Notes: generated by a model from the sequence alone, not told the origin. Shown: positions 9,427-19,019, counted from the first letter of the stretch. The stretch: DNA of 33,930 bases from Gammaproteobacteria bacterium (GCA_030433415.1 JAUIMF010000033.1:1-33930), one strand, 5' to 3'. Made by a program: numbers and translations.

Positions 9427-10203
9427 TCAGTTCAGCCCCAGAACTTCCACCAGATCATCGGCGCTCCGATACCCGGGTATCATGTCGCCATTGGGCAGCA
9501 CAATCGCGGGCGTACCCCGCACACCCACGGCCTGGCCCAGAGCAAACTGATCGGCGATGGGGTTACCGGGACAGACGTTCTCTTTGAGATCTTCGCGATT
9601 TTTCAGGCGCGTAAGCGTGTCCTGGCGATCGTCGGCACACCAGGCACTCGCCAGCTGACGGAATCCCGGGGAGCCGAGACCCTGACGTGGATAGGCCAGG
9701 TATCGCACCTCGACCCCACGACGATTGAGCTCGGGAACCTCCTTGTGCAATTTCTGGCAGTAAAAACACGACACATCGGTGAAGACCGTCAGGTGCCCAC
9801 GCGTTTCGCCTTCGGCGGCAAATACGATTTGATTGTCCATCGGTACCGCAGCCACCGCCTCGCGGCGCTGCTCAGAGCGACGCTGCTCACCCAGATTGAC
9901 GAAGCCCGCAGGGCCGACACTGTACATATCGCCAAGTATGAAAAAGGCGCCGTCACCCGTTGCATACACCACGGGCCCCTGCATCAATTGGACGCGGTAC
10001 ATGCCGGGGACTTCGCTGACTTCGATGGAGTCCACCTCCAGCCCCACGGACGGGTGGCCGAGGCTTTTGCGTAGCTGCGCCTCCACCTCTGCCGTCACCT
10101 CCGCTGCCAGCGACGTGACCGACAGAAGCGCGCTGCCCATCAGCACCAGACCATACCGAACCACCGCGCGAACCGGACCCCGAAACAACCAATCTGCCTG
10201 CAT
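9427..10203 (-). CDS. dsbC: Periplasmic thiol:disulfide isomerase DsbC
   Basis: DsbC reshuffles wrong disulfide bonds in the periplasm and is kept reduced by DsbD. The 258-residue protein begins with a signal peptide (hydrophobic stretch about residues 13-33, likely cleaved after SLAA). It then has the dimerisation domain and a thioredoxin fold with the active site CFYC at about 146-149, where E. coli has CGYC. The cis-proline loop GVRGTPA and a second Cys pair (SAWC and ENVC) match the family. The ATG at 10203-10201 has a good AAGGA ribosome site 7 bases away. The gene follows xerD by 71 bases, the conserved xerD-dsbC order. A small perfect hairpin lies just before the ribosome site. Confidence 0.95.
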   Translation of the reverse strand: MQADWLFRGPVRAVVRYGLVLMGSALLSVTSLAAEVTAEVEAQLRKSLGHPSVGLEVDSIEVSEVPGMYRVQLMQGPVVYATGDGAFFILGDMYSVGPAGFVNLGEQRRSEQRREAVAAVPMDNQIVFAAEGETRGHLTVFTDVSCFYCQKLHKEVPELNRRGVEVRYLAYPRQGLGSPGFRQLASAWCADDRQDTLTRLKNREDLKENVCPGNPIADQFALGQAVGVRGTPAIVLPNGDMIPGYRSADDLVEVLGLN

Positions 10204-10219
10204 AAAATAATCCTTTTGC

Positions 10220-10236
10220 CGGCGCGAAGGGCGCCG
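10220..10236 (-). promoter_or_regulatory. Hairpin in the dsbC leader
   Basis: A 6-bp perfect stem (CGGCGC with GCGCCG) and a 5-base loop lie in the xerD-dsbC gap, just upstream of the dsbC ribosome site. No run of T follows it, so it is not a standard terminator. It could be an mRNA stabiliser or processing remnant. Function is unproven. Confidence 0.3.
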
Positions 10237-10274
10237 TATTTGAATTCAGATCATACCAGTGCCGGAAGGTTCCC

Positions 10275-11171
10275 TCAGCCCCGGGGATGGTGCTGCGCGT
10301 GGAGATTCTGCAAGCGCTGACGCGCGACGTGCGTATAGATCTGCGTGGTGGACAGGTCGCTGTGGCCGAGCAGCAGTTGCACCACACGCAGGTCGGCGCC
10401 GTGGTTTACCAGATGCGTTGCGAACGCGTGGCGCAGCACATGGGGCGACAGGGGCGAGGTAATACCGGCAGCCTGGGCGTGCTTGCGAATACGATGCCAG
10501 AAGGTCTGGCGCGTCATGCAACGGCCCAGGCGGCTGGGAAACAAGACCTCCGAAGGTGCCTGCAGCAGGTCGTGGCGGGGCCCGGCGAGATAGCGCTGCA
10601 GCCAGTGCAGTGCTTCGTCACCCACCGGCACCAGACGCTCCTTGCCGCCCTTGCCCGACACCCGAACGACTCCCTGATTCAGACTCAGCTGCGGCAGCGT
10701 CAGGCCAACAAGCTCTGACACACGCAAACCGCAGGCGTAGAGCAGCTCGAGCATGCAGCGATCGCGAAAGCCAAGCACATCATCCAGATCCGGTGCGGCG
10801 AGCAGTGCTTCGACCTGTGCTTCTGAAAGGCTTTTGGGCAGCGGCCGCCCCAGCCGCGGACTGTCCAGATCCAGCGTGGGATCGTCAGATACCTCACCGC
10901 TGCGCAGCAGGTAACGGTAAAAGCCCCTCAGGCAAGACAGGGCCCGGGCGGCGGAGCGTGGCGAACGCCCCTTGCCATGCAGGCTGGCCAGATAATCCTG
11001 CAGATCGGCGCGCTGCAATTGGATAAGAGATATGCCGCGGCCACGGCACCAGCGATCACAGGCCTCCAGATCCCGCCGGTAGGCGGCCAGGCTGTTTTCA
11101 CTCAGGCCTTTTTCCATCCACTGGGCGTCGAGGTAACGGGCAATAACAGGGTCGGTGGCCACGGCGGTCAT
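10275..11171 (-). CDS. xerD: Site-specific tyrosine recombinase XerD
   Basis: XerD works with XerC at dif to resolve chromosome dimers at FtsK-activated septa. The 298-residue protein has an N-terminal SAM-like DNA-binding domain and a complete catalytic domain. The expected catalytic residues are visible: R150 (CGLRVSEL), K174 (SGKGGKER), H244 and R247 (SPHVLRHAF), H270 (LLGHSDLSTTQ) and the nucleophile Y279 (IYTHV). Its position directly upstream of dsbC identifies it as XerD rather than XerC or a phage integrase. It is read from its own start about 100 bases beyond the rplS terminator, so it probably has its own promoter. Confidence 0.95.
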   Translation of the reverse strand: MTAVATDPVIARYLDAQWMEKGLSENSLAAYRRDLEACDRWCRGRGISLIQLQRADLQDYLASLHGKGRSPRSAARALSCLRGFYRYLLRSGEVSDDPTLDLDSPRLGRPLPKSLSEAQVEALLAAPDLDDVLGFRDRCMLELLYACGLRVSELVGLTLPQLSLNQGVVRVSGKGGKERLVPVGDEALHWLQRYLAGPRHDLLQAPSEVLFPSRLGRCMTRQTFWHRIRKHAQAAGITSPLSPHVLRHAFATHLVNHGADLRVVQLLLGHSDLSTTQIYTHVARQRLQNLHAQHHPRG

Positions 11172-11207
11172 GGGCGGAGCTTACCAGTCCGAGGCTGGCG
11201 GACGGAC

Positions 11208-11237
11208 AAAAAAAACGGCCGCCACAGGGCGACCGTT
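11208..11237 (-). terminator. Rho-independent terminator after rplS
   Basis: On the minus strand a 10-bp stem (AACGGTCGCC with GGCGGCCGTT, one G-T pair) and a CTGT loop are followed by eight T residues. It lies 35 bases after the rplS stop and ends the rpsP-rimM-trmD-rplS transcript. Confidence 0.88.
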
Positions 11238-11272
11238 CTTCAGGCAGGCACCGCGCAGATGCCGTGCGATGC

Positions 11273-11626
11273 TCAGTTGAGCTTTTCTTTGATGCGTGCG
11301 GACTTGCCGGAACGCTCGCGCAGGTAGTACAGCTTGGCCTGACGCACATCGCCGCGACGCTTCACGGTGATGGACTCCAGCAGCTTGGAGTAGGTCTGGA
11401 ACGTACGCTCCACGCCCACACCGTGGGAGATCTTGCGTACGGTGAACGCAGAGTTCAGGCCGCGGTTGCGCTTGCCAATCACCACGCCTTCGTAGGCCTG
11501 CAGACGCTCACGGTTGCCTTCCTTTACCTTGACCTGGACCACCACGGTGTCACCGGGACCGAACTCGGGGAGTTCCTTGTCCATCTGCTCAGCTTCAAGC
11601 TGAGAAATAATCGAGTTGCTGCTCAT
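11273..11626 (-). CDS. rplS: 50S ribosomal protein L19
   Basis: L19 sits at the 30S-50S interface and helps form an intersubunit bridge. The 117-residue protein has the typical length and sequence, including [31 protein letters not shown] and [19 protein letters not shown]. The ATG at 11626-11624 has a GGGAG ribosome site. It is the last gene of the rpsP-rimM-trmD-rplS operon, about 60 bases after trmD, and is closed by a strong terminator. Confidence 0.97.
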   Translation of the reverse strand: MSSNSIISQLEAEQMDKELPEFGPGDTVVVQVKVKEGNRERLQAYEGVVIGKRNRGLNSAFTVRKISHGVGVERTFQTYSKLLESITVKRRGDVRQAKLYYLRERSGKSARIKEKLN

Positions 11627-11684
11627 CGTTTTGCTCCCGTACCCGGGACCGCCTCATACAGCGATCCCCGCTAAAAATTCTTTG

Positions 11685-12449
11685 TCACGTGCCGTCTTTG
11701 GCACCTTTCTCTTCGCGGTCACTGATGTACTCATCCAGCAACCCACGCTCTTCATCACTCAGCGGACCCCGCGCCTCCAGCAGGTCCGGGCGTCGCTCCC
11801 AGGTGCGTCCCAGGGACTGCTGCAAACGCCAGCGACTGATCGCCGCATGGTCGCCGCTGCGCAGCACCTCGGGCACCACCTGCCCCTCATACACCTCAGG
11901 TCGGGTGTAGTGAGGGCAATCCAGTAAACCGTCAGCGAAGGAGTCCTCCGCCGCGGAGTCTTCGTGCCCCAGCACGCCAGGCAGCAGGCGCGTTACCGCA
12001 TCCACCACCACCAGGGCCGCGAGTTCACCACCGCTGAGCACGTAATCGCCAATGGACAACTCCTGGTCCACCGCCTCGCTCAACAGGCGCTCGTCGACTC
12101 CCTCGTATCGACCTGCCAGCAGCACCATACCCTCGCCCTCTGCCAGGGTCCGGGCCCGCTGGTCCGTCAGCCTTTCACCCTGGGGTGAAAGATAGATCAC
12201 CGGAGCCGTAGCACCTGCAATCTCGCGACCGCGTTTGATCGCCGCCGCCAGGGGTTCGGGACGCATTACCATCCCGGGACCACCACCGTAGGGCCGACCA
12301 TCCACGCTGCGGTGCCGATCGTGGGTAAAGTCCCGCGGATTCACCGCGTCCAGTACCAGCCGGCCATCGCGCACAGCGCGCCCCGTGACACCCACATCGC
12401 GCACAGCGCTGAGCATCTCGGGAAAAACCGTGATCAGGGCAACCCGCAT
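11685..12449 (-). CDS. trmD: tRNA (guanine-N1-)-methyltransferase TrmD
   Basis: TrmD methylates G37 next to the anticodon, which prevents +1 frameshifting, using S-adenosylmethionine. The 254-residue protein is full length. The trefoil-knot SAM site is visible as [24 protein letters not shown] and [20 protein letters not shown], and the N-terminal [18 protein letters not shown] loop is conserved. Its ATG overlaps the rimM TGA by one base (TGATG), so translation is coupled. This is the third gene of the operon. Confidence 0.97.
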   Translation of the reverse strand: MRVALITVFPEMLSAVRDVGVTGRAVRDGRLVLDAVNPRDFTHDRHRSVDGRPYGGGPGMVMRPEPLAAAIKRGREIAGATAPVIYLSPQGERLTDQRARTLAEGEGMVLLAGRYEGVDERLLSEAVDQELSIGDYVLSGGELAALVVVDAVTRLLPGVLGHEDSAAEDSFADGLLDCPHYTRPEVYEGQVVPEVLRSGDHAAISRWRLQQSLGRTWERRPDLLEARGPLSDEERGLLDEYISDREEKGAKDGT

Positions 12450-12985
12450 CAGTCTTCGGGGTGCCAGTTCACCGTTATTCGCCCCTCGTCCCGCTCCACC
12501 GAAAGCACCACACTGCCCGGCAGGTAGGGAATCAGGCGCTGCCGGTCATCGACGGCACCCTCGCAATGCTTGAGCACCAGCACATCATTGGCGCCCGTCT
12601 CCAGCAGGTAATCCACCACCCCAAGGAGCAGGGATTGCCCTTCGAACTCTGTCCAGACCTGCAATCCCTGAAGTTGGTGCCAGTAGTAGTCACCGTCTGC
12701 CAAGTCCGGCAGGCAGGTACGCGGTACCCAGATCTCCAGGCCTTTCAGGCCTTCCGCAGCCGTGCGGTCATCGACGCCACGAATGCGCGCGATCAGCCCC
12801 TTTCCGTGGAGCTTTCCATCGACGATGTCGACGGGTTCAAATTCTTTACGCCGGCGAAGCTGCCAGCCACCAAAACCGAGTAAGTTCTCGACCGGGTCCG
12901 TCAGGGCATGAATCTTGACCCAGCCCTTGATGCCGTAAGCGCCGGTTATGGTGCCCGCCTGCAGCATCGCCTGATCACCGGGCAC
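12449..12985 (-). CDS. rimM: 16S rRNA processing/ribosome maturation factor RimM
   Basis: RimM binds S19 and helps mature the head of the 30S subunit. The protein has an N-terminal RimM barrel ([23 protein letters not shown]) and a C-terminal PRC barrel ([15 protein letters not shown]). I place the start at GTG 12985-12983, giving 178 residues, the length of the Pseudomonas protein, and an N-terminus that lines up with it. An ATG at 12967-12965 is the main alternative. The longer open frame to 13108 overlaps rpsP and is not likely. It lies 16 bases after rpsP and overlaps trmD by one base. Confidence 0.9.
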   Translation of the reverse strand: MPGDQAMLQAGTITGAYGIKGWVKIHALTDPVENLLGFGGWQLRRRKEFEPVDIVDGKLHGKGLIARIRGVDDRTAAEGLKGLEIWVPRTCLPDLADGDYYWHQLQGLQVWTEFEGQSLLLGVVDYLLETGANDVLVLKHCEGAVDDRQRLIPYLPGSVVLSVERDEGRITVNWHPED

Positions 12986-13001
12986 CGGGCCCGATGACGC
13001 C

Positions 13002-13262
13002 TCAGGCTGCGTCGGCTGTGCTTTGCTCCGCACCGCTGAGCAGCTTGGCAACGCGGGCAGACAGCTGAGCGCCCTGGCCCTGCCAGTAATCGATGCGCGC
13101 ACGATCAACGCGCAGACGCTCTTCCTGACCCCGGGCTACGGGGTTGAAGAAGCCCACACGCTCGATGAAGCGACCGTCGCGGGAATTGCGGCTGTCCGTC
13201 ACCGTCAGGTGGTAGAAAGGACGCTTTTTGGCGCCGCTGCGTGAAAGACGAATGGTAACCAT
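13002..13262 (-). CDS. rpsP: 30S ribosomal protein S16
   Basis: S16 is an early-binding 30S protein. The 86-residue product ([20 protein letters not shown]...) has the family start and the conserved [14 protein letters not shown]. The start is ATG 13262-13260; an upstream in-frame extension to 13340 lacks family similarity. It is the first gene of the rpsP-rimM-trmD-rplS operon. The 230 bases upstream, back to ffh, must hold its promoter; a weak -10-like TATGAT lies at 13405-13400 on the minus strand, with no good -35. Confidence 0.96.
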   Translation of the reverse strand: MVTIRLSRSGAKKRPFYHLTVTDSRNSRDGRFIERVGFFNPVARGQEERLRVDRARIDYWQGQGAQLSARVAKLLSGAEQSTADAA

Positions 13263-13492
13263 GCCCTGTTTACTCTCTCCACTACGCAACCCGCCGACCC
13301 AGCCGTTATCGCCGGTGCAGCGGATTACCAACAAATTCAATGCCTTGGAAGCACTCCTGGACCAGCCAAGGAGATACCCCCGTCGAAAGGTGGCGCATCA
13401 TACAGAAAAGCCACCGCCGCGAAAAGCCCCACGGCGAGGATTTTTTTCAGTACCGGCGGGTGCTTAGCGCCTTTGCGGACACCGTGCGTCCG

Positions 13493-14866
13493 TCAACGCA
13501 TGGGCGGCAATCCACCACCTCCGGGAGGCATCATTCCACCGAGGCCGCGCATCATTTTTTCCATGCCGCCGCCCTTCATCTTTTTCATCATTTTCGCCAT
13601 CTGCTTATGCTGTTTCAGCAGACGGTTCAGGTCCTGCACCTGGGTGCCCGAGCCCTGCGTAATGCGCCGCTTGCGCGAGCCCTGGATGATTTCGGGATTG
13701 CGTCTTTCCCGGGGAGTCATGGAATTGATCATCGCCTCCATGCGCGCAAAGGACTTGTTCTCGATCTGCGCCTGCGCCATCTGCGCCATACCGCCCATGC
13801 CCGGTAATTTGTCGAGCATGCTCGCCATGCCACCCATGTTGTTCATCTGCTGCAGCTGGTCCCGCAGGTCTTCAAGGTCAAACTTCTTACCCTTTTTGAC
13901 CTTGCGCGCCAGGCGCTCGGCTTTGGCCTTGTCGACCTTCTGCTCAGCCTCTTCGATAAGCGAAAGGACGTCGCCCATACCCAGGATGCGCGACGCGAGG
14001 CGATCCGGATGAAACGGGTCGAGGGCTTCGGTCTTTTCTCCCACACCGAGAAACTTGATGGGCTTGCAAGTGATCTGACGGACAGAGAGCGCGGCCCCGC
14101 CACGGCTGTCAGCGTCCACCTTGGTGAGAATCACCCCGGTGAGAGGCAGCGCATCACCGAAGGCCTTGGCGGTGTTGGCCGCATCCTGGCCGGTCATGGC
14201 GTCGACAACAAACAGGGTCTCGATGGGTGTAACGGCTTTTTCGAGCTCTGCAATCTCGGCCATCATGGCCTCATCGACGGCGAGACGGCCGGCGGTATCG
14301 ACGATCAGTACATCACTGAACTGGATGCGCGCGTGCTCCAGAGCTGCGTTGGCGATATCAACGGGTTTCTGATCCGGCGTCGATGGAAAAAAGTCCGCAC
14401 CGACTTCACCGGCCAGCGTCTCAAGCTGCTTGATGGCCGCGGGCCGGTACACGTCCGCACTGACCACCGTGACTTTCTTTTTCTCACGCTCGCGCAGGTG
14501 CCGCGCCAGTTTCGCTGCCGAGGTGGTCTTACCTGCACCCTGCAGTCCCGCCAGCAGCACCACCGCAGGCGGTTTGGCGGAAAGGTTCAGACCTTCGCTG
14601 GACGCCCCCATGACAGCTTCGAGTTCCGCCTGGACGATCTTGAGGAAGGCCTGCCCGGGACTGAGGCTGCTCATCACCTCCTGGCCGAGGGCGCGCTGCT
14701 TGACCGCCTCGACAAAATTCTTGACCACTGGCAGCGCGACGTCCGCCTCCAGCAGCGCCATGCGGACTTCCCGCAGGGTCCCCTGGATATTGTCTTCGGT
14801 CAGGCGTGCCTTGCCCGTGATGGTGCGCAGGCTCTGGGTAAGGCGTTCGGACAGGCTCTGAAACAT
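13493..14866 (-). CDS. ffh: Signal recognition particle protein Ffh
   Basis: Ffh binds 4.5S RNA and the signal sequences of nascent membrane proteins, and delivers ribosomes to FtsY. The 457-residue protein has an N domain, a GTPase G domain (P-loop GLQGAGKTTSAAKLARHL, DTAGRLAVDE, TKVDADSRGG) and a methionine-rich M domain ending in GGMEKMMRGLGGMMPPGGGG. The ATG at 14866-14864 follows an AGGAAAG ribosome site; the frame further upstream to 14947 is not family-like. ffh next to rpsP is the common gammaproteobacterial order. A good promoter lies about 80 bases upstream. Confidence 0.97.
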   Translation of the reverse strand: MFQSLSERLTQSLRTITGKARLTEDNIQGTLREVRMALLEADVALPVVKNFVEAVKQRALGQEVMSSLSPGQAFLKIVQAELEAVMGASSEGLNLSAKPPAVVLLAGLQGAGKTTSAAKLARHLREREKKKVTVVSADVYRPAAIKQLETLAGEVGADFFPSTPDQKPVDIANAALEHARIQFSDVLIVDTAGRLAVDEAMMAEIAELEKAVTPIETLFVVDAMTGQDAANTAKAFGDALPLTGVILTKVDADSRGGAALSVRQITCKPIKFLGVGEKTEALDPFHPDRLASRILGMGDVLSLIEEAEQKVDKAKAERLARKVKKGKKFDLEDLRDQLQQMNNMGGMASMLDKLPGMGGMAQMAQAQIENKSFARMEAMINSMTPRERRNPEIIQGSRKRRITQGSGTQVQDLNRLLKQHKQMAKMMKKMKGGGMEKMMRGLGGMMPPGGGGLPPMR

Positions 14867-14946
14867 GAAACAGCTTTCCTCGACAGCCGCCAGCGAAACG
14901 GCGGAGCTATTGATTACGGGAGAACAAGACGGTACAAGGGAACGCA

Positions 14947-14975
14947 AGTATACGCTCGGCGGGGCCGGCCCCCAA
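14947..14975 (-). promoter_or_regulatory. Predicted sigma-70 promoter of ffh
   Basis: On the minus strand TTGGGG (14975-14970) and TATACT (14952-14947) are separated by exactly 17 bases. The -10 matches consensus in five of six positions and the -35 in about three. It lies in the short divergent gap between ffh and the cytochrome-assembly gene and would give an ffh leader of about 75 bases. Confidence 0.6.
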
Positions 14976-14979
14976 ATTC

Positions 14980-15783
14980 ATGTCCATCGCTTTCATCGCC
15001 GTTATCTCGGCCCTGCTTTACCTCGCCGGCGCCGGAGTGCAACTGGCGAGCTCCCTTCAGGGCCGCACGGGTACAAATCGCAGCGTTCTGATCATCGCTT
15101 TCTTCGCCCTGGGCACCCACGTTTTTCTGGTTTGGCAAAACGTACTGGGTGGCGTTGGCGTGGATTTTGGCTTTTTCGCGCTGCTGTCTCTGGTGTTTCT
15201 CGCGGTCAACCTCGCCTGCCTGCTGGCCCTTGCAAGGCGCCCACTGCAGAATCTGCTGGCGGTGTTGTTCCCCCTGTCCGCCGTGGCGGTACTGGTCAGC
15301 ACCCTCGGCCCGGACACACAGCAGGGGCAGGCACATATTCCCGTCGGTGTGGCACTACACGTTGGAAGCTCCATCGTCGCCTACTCGATTCTGACCCTCG
15401 CCGCAATCCAGGCGGCGCTGCTCGCAGCCCAGGACTGGCAACTTCGCCGCCATCAGTTCAGTGGTGTATTGCGGGCCCTGCCCCCGCTTCAACTCATGGA
15501 GAGCATGCTGTTCGAACTGCTCTGGGTGGGTGTTGTTGCCCTGACCCTGTCCATCGCCACGGGCTTCGTCTTCATGGAGGACATCTTTGCCCAGCACCTG
15601 GTTCACAAAACGGTGCTGAGCATGGCGGCGTGGGTTCTGTTTTCTCTGCTTCTGGCAGGTCATCATTTACTGGGCTGGCGCAGCCAGACGGCGGTGCGCC
15701 TGACCGTGAGCGGCTTCACGCTGCTCATGCTCGCCTTCTTTGGGTCAAAGCTCGTTTTGGAACTGGTATTGGAGCGAAGCTGA
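14980..15783 (+). CDS. CcsA/YpjD-like cytochrome c assembly membrane protein
   Basis: This 267-residue protein has about eight predicted membrane helices and resembles the YpjD/CcsA family, related to CcmC-type haem-handling proteins of cytochrome c maturation. Candidate haem-ligand histidines are in PVGVALHVGSSIVAYS (around residue 127) and in LLAGHHLLGWR near the C-terminus. The spacing fits the family's conserved His pair. It is transcribed divergently from ffh, an arrangement common in gammaproteobacteria, and its last bases adjoin the downstream CBS-domain gene. No other ccm or ccs genes are in the window. The true substrate role of this branch is not well settled. Confidence 0.82.
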   Translation: MSIAFIAVISALLYLAGAGVQLASSLQGRTGTNRSVLIIAFFALGTHVFLVWQNVLGGVGVDFGFFALLSLVFLAVNLACLLALARRPLQNLLAVLFPLSAVAVLVSTLGPDTQQGQAHIPVGVALHVGSSIVAYSILTLAAIQAALLAAQDWQLRRHQFSGVLRALPPLQLMESMLFELLWVGVVALTLSIATGFVFMEDIFAQHLVHKTVLSMAAWVLFSLLLAGHHLLGWRSQTAVRLTVSGFTLLMLAFFGSKLVLELVLERS

Positions 15784-15784
15784 A

Positions 15785-17050
15785 TTGAACGAAGCACCGC
15801 TGGGTCTTCTTTTTGCCGCGTTGGCGGCCCTGGTCCTGATGTCTGGATTCTTCTCGAGTTCCGAGACGGGCATGATGTCGCTGAATCGTTATCGCCTGAA
15901 ACACCTGCGCAAGCAGAAGCACAAAGGTGCTGAACGCGCGAGCCGCCTGCTGGACCGTCCGGACCGGCTCATCGGCCTCATCCTGATTGGCAACAACCTC
16001 GTCAATATCGCCGCGTCGGCGATCGCCACGGTGATTGCCATACGCCTGTACGGCGATGCGGGCATCGTTATCGCAACTTTCCTGCTGACACTGGTCATTC
16101 TGATCTTTGCCGAAGTCACGCCGAAAACCATCGCGGCGCTCTACCCCGAACGCATCGCCTTTCCTGCCAGCGTCGTTTTGCTACCCCTGCTGAAGCTGCT
16201 GATGCCCATGGTCGCAACGGTCAACTGGATTACCAACGGTCTGCTGCGGCTGCTGGGCGTCAACCCGGAAATCACCGGCGAAGAGCGCGTATCCCGGGAA
16301 GAGCTGCGCACGATTGTGTCGGACCCTGGCGCGATGATTCCCCAGCGCCACCGCGGCATGCTGGTCAATATTCTGGATCTGGAGGGCATCTCGGTCGACG
16401 ACATCCTGGTGCCACGCAATGAGTTCTACGGCATTGATCTGGATGACAGCGACGAGGTCATCATTGACCGTATCCAGAGCAGCAACCACACGCTGCTGCC
16501 CGTGTGGCGCGGCGACATCAACAACATTGAAGGCGTGCTGCACCTGCGCAATGCCGGTGGTGTGATCGAAGCTGGTCGCCTCGTGCGCGAAGCCCTGGGA
16601 TCGGCCCTGGACAAGCCCTATTTCATTCCCGAAAGCACGCCGCTGCACACGCAGCTACGTAATTTCCAGCAAAAGAAAATGCGCCTTGCGATTGTCGTGG
16701 ATGAGTATGGCGATGTGATCGGCCTGGTTGCGGTAGCCGATATTCTCGAAGAAATCGTCGGCGAATTTACCTCTAACCTGCATGACAGCGGCGACGATAT
16801 TTTTCCCCAACGGGATGGCAGTTTTGTCATCGATGGCGGCGCCGGTGTGCGGGACGTCAACAAAGCCCTGGGCTGGCATCTGCCCACGGATGGTCCAAAA
16901 ACCATTTCAGGGCTGGTACTGGAACACCTGGAATCGTTTCCTGATGGCAACGCGGGCCTGAAGATCGGTCGCTATGGCCTGGAAATCCTGGAACTCGAAG
17001 GCAATGTCGTAAGGGTTCTGCGGGGCCGGACCCTGAACGCGGCGCACTGA
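15785..17050 (+). CDS. CorB/HlyC-family DUF21-CBS membrane protein
   Basis: This CNNM/CorB-type membrane protein is of the group linked to magnesium or cobalt efflux. It has an N-terminal DUF21 domain with about four helices (FFSSSETGMMSLNRYRLKHL, LIGNNLVNIAASAIATV, LVILIFAEVTPKTIAALYPE), then a CBS pair (MIPQRHRGMLVNILDLEGIS; LRNFQQKKMRLAIVVDEYGD) and a C-terminal CorC_HlyC domain. I place the start at TTG 15785-15787, just after the upstream stop codon, with a GGAG ribosome site 10 bases before it; this gives 421 residues. An earlier TTG at 15740 would overlap the previous gene. It is translationally close to the YpjD-like gene and likely cotranscribed. The ion is inferred from family only. 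Confidence 0.88.
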   Translation: MNEAPLGLLFAALAALVLMSGFFSSSETGMMSLNRYRLKHLRKQKHKGAERASRLLDRPDRLIGLILIGNNLVNIAASAIATVIAIRLYGDAGIVIATFLLTLVILIFAEVTPKTIAALYPERIAFPASVVLLPLLKLLMPMVATVNWITNGLLRLLGVNPEITGEERVSREELRTIVSDPGAMIPQRHRGMLVNILDLEGISVDDILVPRNEFYGIDLDDSDEVIIDRIQSSNHTLLPVWRGDINNIEGVLHLRNAGGVIEAGRLVREALGSALDKPYFIPESTPLHTQLRNFQQKKMRLAIVVDEYGDVIGLVAVADILEEIVGEFTSNLHDSGDDIFPQRDGSFVIDGGAGVRDVNKALGWHLPTDGPKTISGLVLEHLESFPDGNAGLKIGRYGLEILELEGNVVRVLRGRTLNAAH

Positions 17051-17054
17051 TCGC

Positions 17055-19019
17055 TCACTGGAACTCCAATCCCGCGAGATCCGGCGCCAGGCGATAAACC
17101 GGGCAGGCCGAGACCGCCAGCTCACGCGCCTGCAGAGCCTGCTCCGCAAGCCCCAGCCAATAATAGAGAATGGCCGCCCGCAGTTGATGCGACGACGGCA
17201 TGGTTGCCACATCCAGCTGCGCCAAACCCTCCTGAAAATGATCCCCCGGCGCGCCACCGCCAAGCGCGGCAATCGCTGCCCCGTAGTACAGGGCGAAAAC
17301 ATCGTCATTCGCCGTGACGAGCCCCTTGGCCCGATCCTGGGAAAACTCCACCAGCGCTTCCTCATAGCTGGCCAGGGCACGCTCCTCGTTTCCGGCCCGG
17401 CGGTAGGCGTCCCCCAGTTGGCCCCATTGCAGGTAAAGGCCGCCCCGCTCCCGATCAAATCGGGCCATGGCTCGTTCCATGGCATCCAGCGCTTCGGCGG
17501 GCCGGTGTCTGTACGTGGCAATCTGAAACATCGTTTCGAAGGCTATATACGACCGGTCATCGACCTGCAGAAGGCGTTGCGCATACTGCTGAGCATCATC
17601 CATACGGTTGTGGCAGAGACTCAGCAGGGCGCCATTAGCGAGACTCAGGGGGTGGGGAGCCCGATCATTAAGCGTCCGCAATACCGCCATCGCCTCATCC
17701 AATTCTCTGGCCAGGTAGTGGTAGTTGCTCAATTGCTGGTAGCCACGCCAGTAGTCGGGGTCCTGGGCAATGGCCTCACGAGCCATCGCCATCGCATCCT
17801 GCAACCTCAGCATCGCGGGCTCGGGGTTCTGTAGATAGCGCTGCATATGGAGTTCCGCCATACCCAGCTGACCTTCGATGTGACCCGGATGGCGCTCCAA
17901 CAACGCCCCGTAGGCGACCTCTGCCGCGTCGAACTCGCCGTTGCGCAACCATCGATAGGCGTTTGCGGCAGCGACAAAAGGATGAGCTTCATCCAGCTCC
18001 CGCGCCTTCTCGCAGGCGATCTGCGCCGCCAGAAAATGGGACTTTTCATTACTGTGCCAGCCAATGGATGCGTGGATCAGGCACTGAAGAGCCAAACTGG
18101 TGGCGACGGGTTGCTTTACCTGTTCCAGCAGGGCACTGGCGTTTGCCATTTTGGTGGCATCGTAATAGTCCTCAACGAGCTGTCGTGCACGAACGATCAG
18201 TACAGCATCGGCACCCGGGTCCCCGACATTTCCGTCGTCAGCAGAAGCCAACGTCGCCAGGCGATCCGCGACATAGGTGCTCGCCTGTTTCAATTCATTG
18301 TCACTTAGCACCAGTGAGGCCAGCGGCAGCGTCCCCTCTCGCGTGAATCGCTCCACCTGCAGCAGGTGATATCGGCCCTCTTGAGTGGCGCTGAGTACCA
18401 GCACCTGGTCGACCTCGAAGCGTTCCAGCGCCCTGTGAAGTTCAAAATTTCCGTGCAACGCCTGGGGCAGCAGCGCCAGGCGGCGAGCGCCGGGGGCTCG
18501 CAGCAACTCGGTAACAAGGGGATACAGCGACTGCTCTTTGGGGTAAAGCAGGGTGTTGCGCGTCAGCGATAAGCTCGGTGGCGGAGAGTCATTGACGGCA
18601 CCCTGTTGATAGAACAAAAACAGTCCGACCAGGCTCGTCGCCAGCACCATGAGTAATACAGGCCATCGCTCACGCGCCCAGGACAACGCGACGGAGCTAC
18701 CTGGAGGAGCACCGTCCTCAGCATCCGACTGCCCGGATATGGCGTCGACCGCCTCGCCCTGACGCTCCACGTCCTCCTGACTGAGATACAGTGCATAGCT
18801 GTCCACCTGCAACGCCCGGGCGACCCGTTCCAACGACGCATATTCCACCTTCTGCTGTCGAAAGACTCGATTTACAAGGTCTCTGGGCGGCGTATCCAGC
18901 CCTTCAATGTCGGCCATGCGACGAGCAAGGTCCGCCTGGGACTTCAGGCCCGCCTCGCGCAGCGTCTTTTCGAGCTTTGGTCGCGACGCTCGCACACCGC
19001 GCTGGCGCGTGGCCGCCAT
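17055..19019 (-). CDS. XRE-like HTH, single TM, periplasmic TPR protein (CadC-like layout)
   Basis: I do not recognise a named gene. The 654-residue protein has three parts. Residues about 14-80 look like a helix-turn-helix of the Cro/C1 type (SQADLARRMADIEGL...YASLERVARALQVDSYALYLS). One membrane helix lies at about 119-137 (WPVLLMVLATSLVGLFLFY). A long C-terminal part of helical repeats follows, including TPR-like units (EAHPFVAAANAYRWLRNGEF, AGNEERALASYEEAL). The layout is like CadC/ToxR sensors: cytoplasmic DNA binding, periplasmic sensing. A very strong ribosome site (GGGAGGAGGT) precedes the ATG. It is divergent from a lipoprotein gene across 206 bases rich in short repeats, which may be its operator. 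It ends close to the convergent CorB-like gene. Confidence 0.7.
   Translation of the reverse strand: MAATRQRGVRASRPKLEKTLREAGLKSQADLARRMADIEGLDTPPRDLVNRVFRQQKVEYASLERVARALQVDSYALYLSQEDVERQGEAVDAISGQSDAEDGAPPGSSVALSWARERWPVLLMVLATSLVGLFLFYQQGAVNDSPPPSLSLTRNTLLYPKEQSLYPLVTELLRAPGARRLALLPQALHGNFELHRALERFEVDQVLVLSATQEGRYHLLQVERFTREGTLPLASLVLSDNELKQASTYVADRLATLASADDGNVGDPGADAVLIVRARQLVEDYYDATKMANASALLEQVKQPVATSLALQCLIHASIGWHSNEKSHFLAAQIACEKARELDEAHPFVAAANAYRWLRNGEFDAAEVAYGALLERHPGHIEGQLGMAELHMQRYLQNPEPAMLRLQDAMAMAREAIAQDPDYWRGYQQLSNYHYLARELDEAMAVLRTLNDRAPHPLSLANGALLSLCHNRMDDAQQYAQRLLQVDDRSYIAFETMFQIATYRHRPAEALDAMERAMARFDRERGGLYLQWGQLGDAYRRAGNEERALASYEEALVEFSQDRAKGLVTANDDVFALYYGAAIAALGGGAPGDHFQEGLAQLDVATMPSSHQLRAAILYYWLGLAEQALQARELAVSACPVYRLAPDLAGLEFQ

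Noticed and set aside
13398..13450. Terminator of ffh in the ffh-rpsP gap
   Set aside because: A loose CGCCG/CGGCG stem exists, but the loop is large and the T run lies on the wrong side for minus-strand transcription.
14009..15091. 360-codon plus-strand ORF
   Set aside because: It is antisense to ffh and runs into the start of the cytochrome-assembly gene; no recognisable domain.
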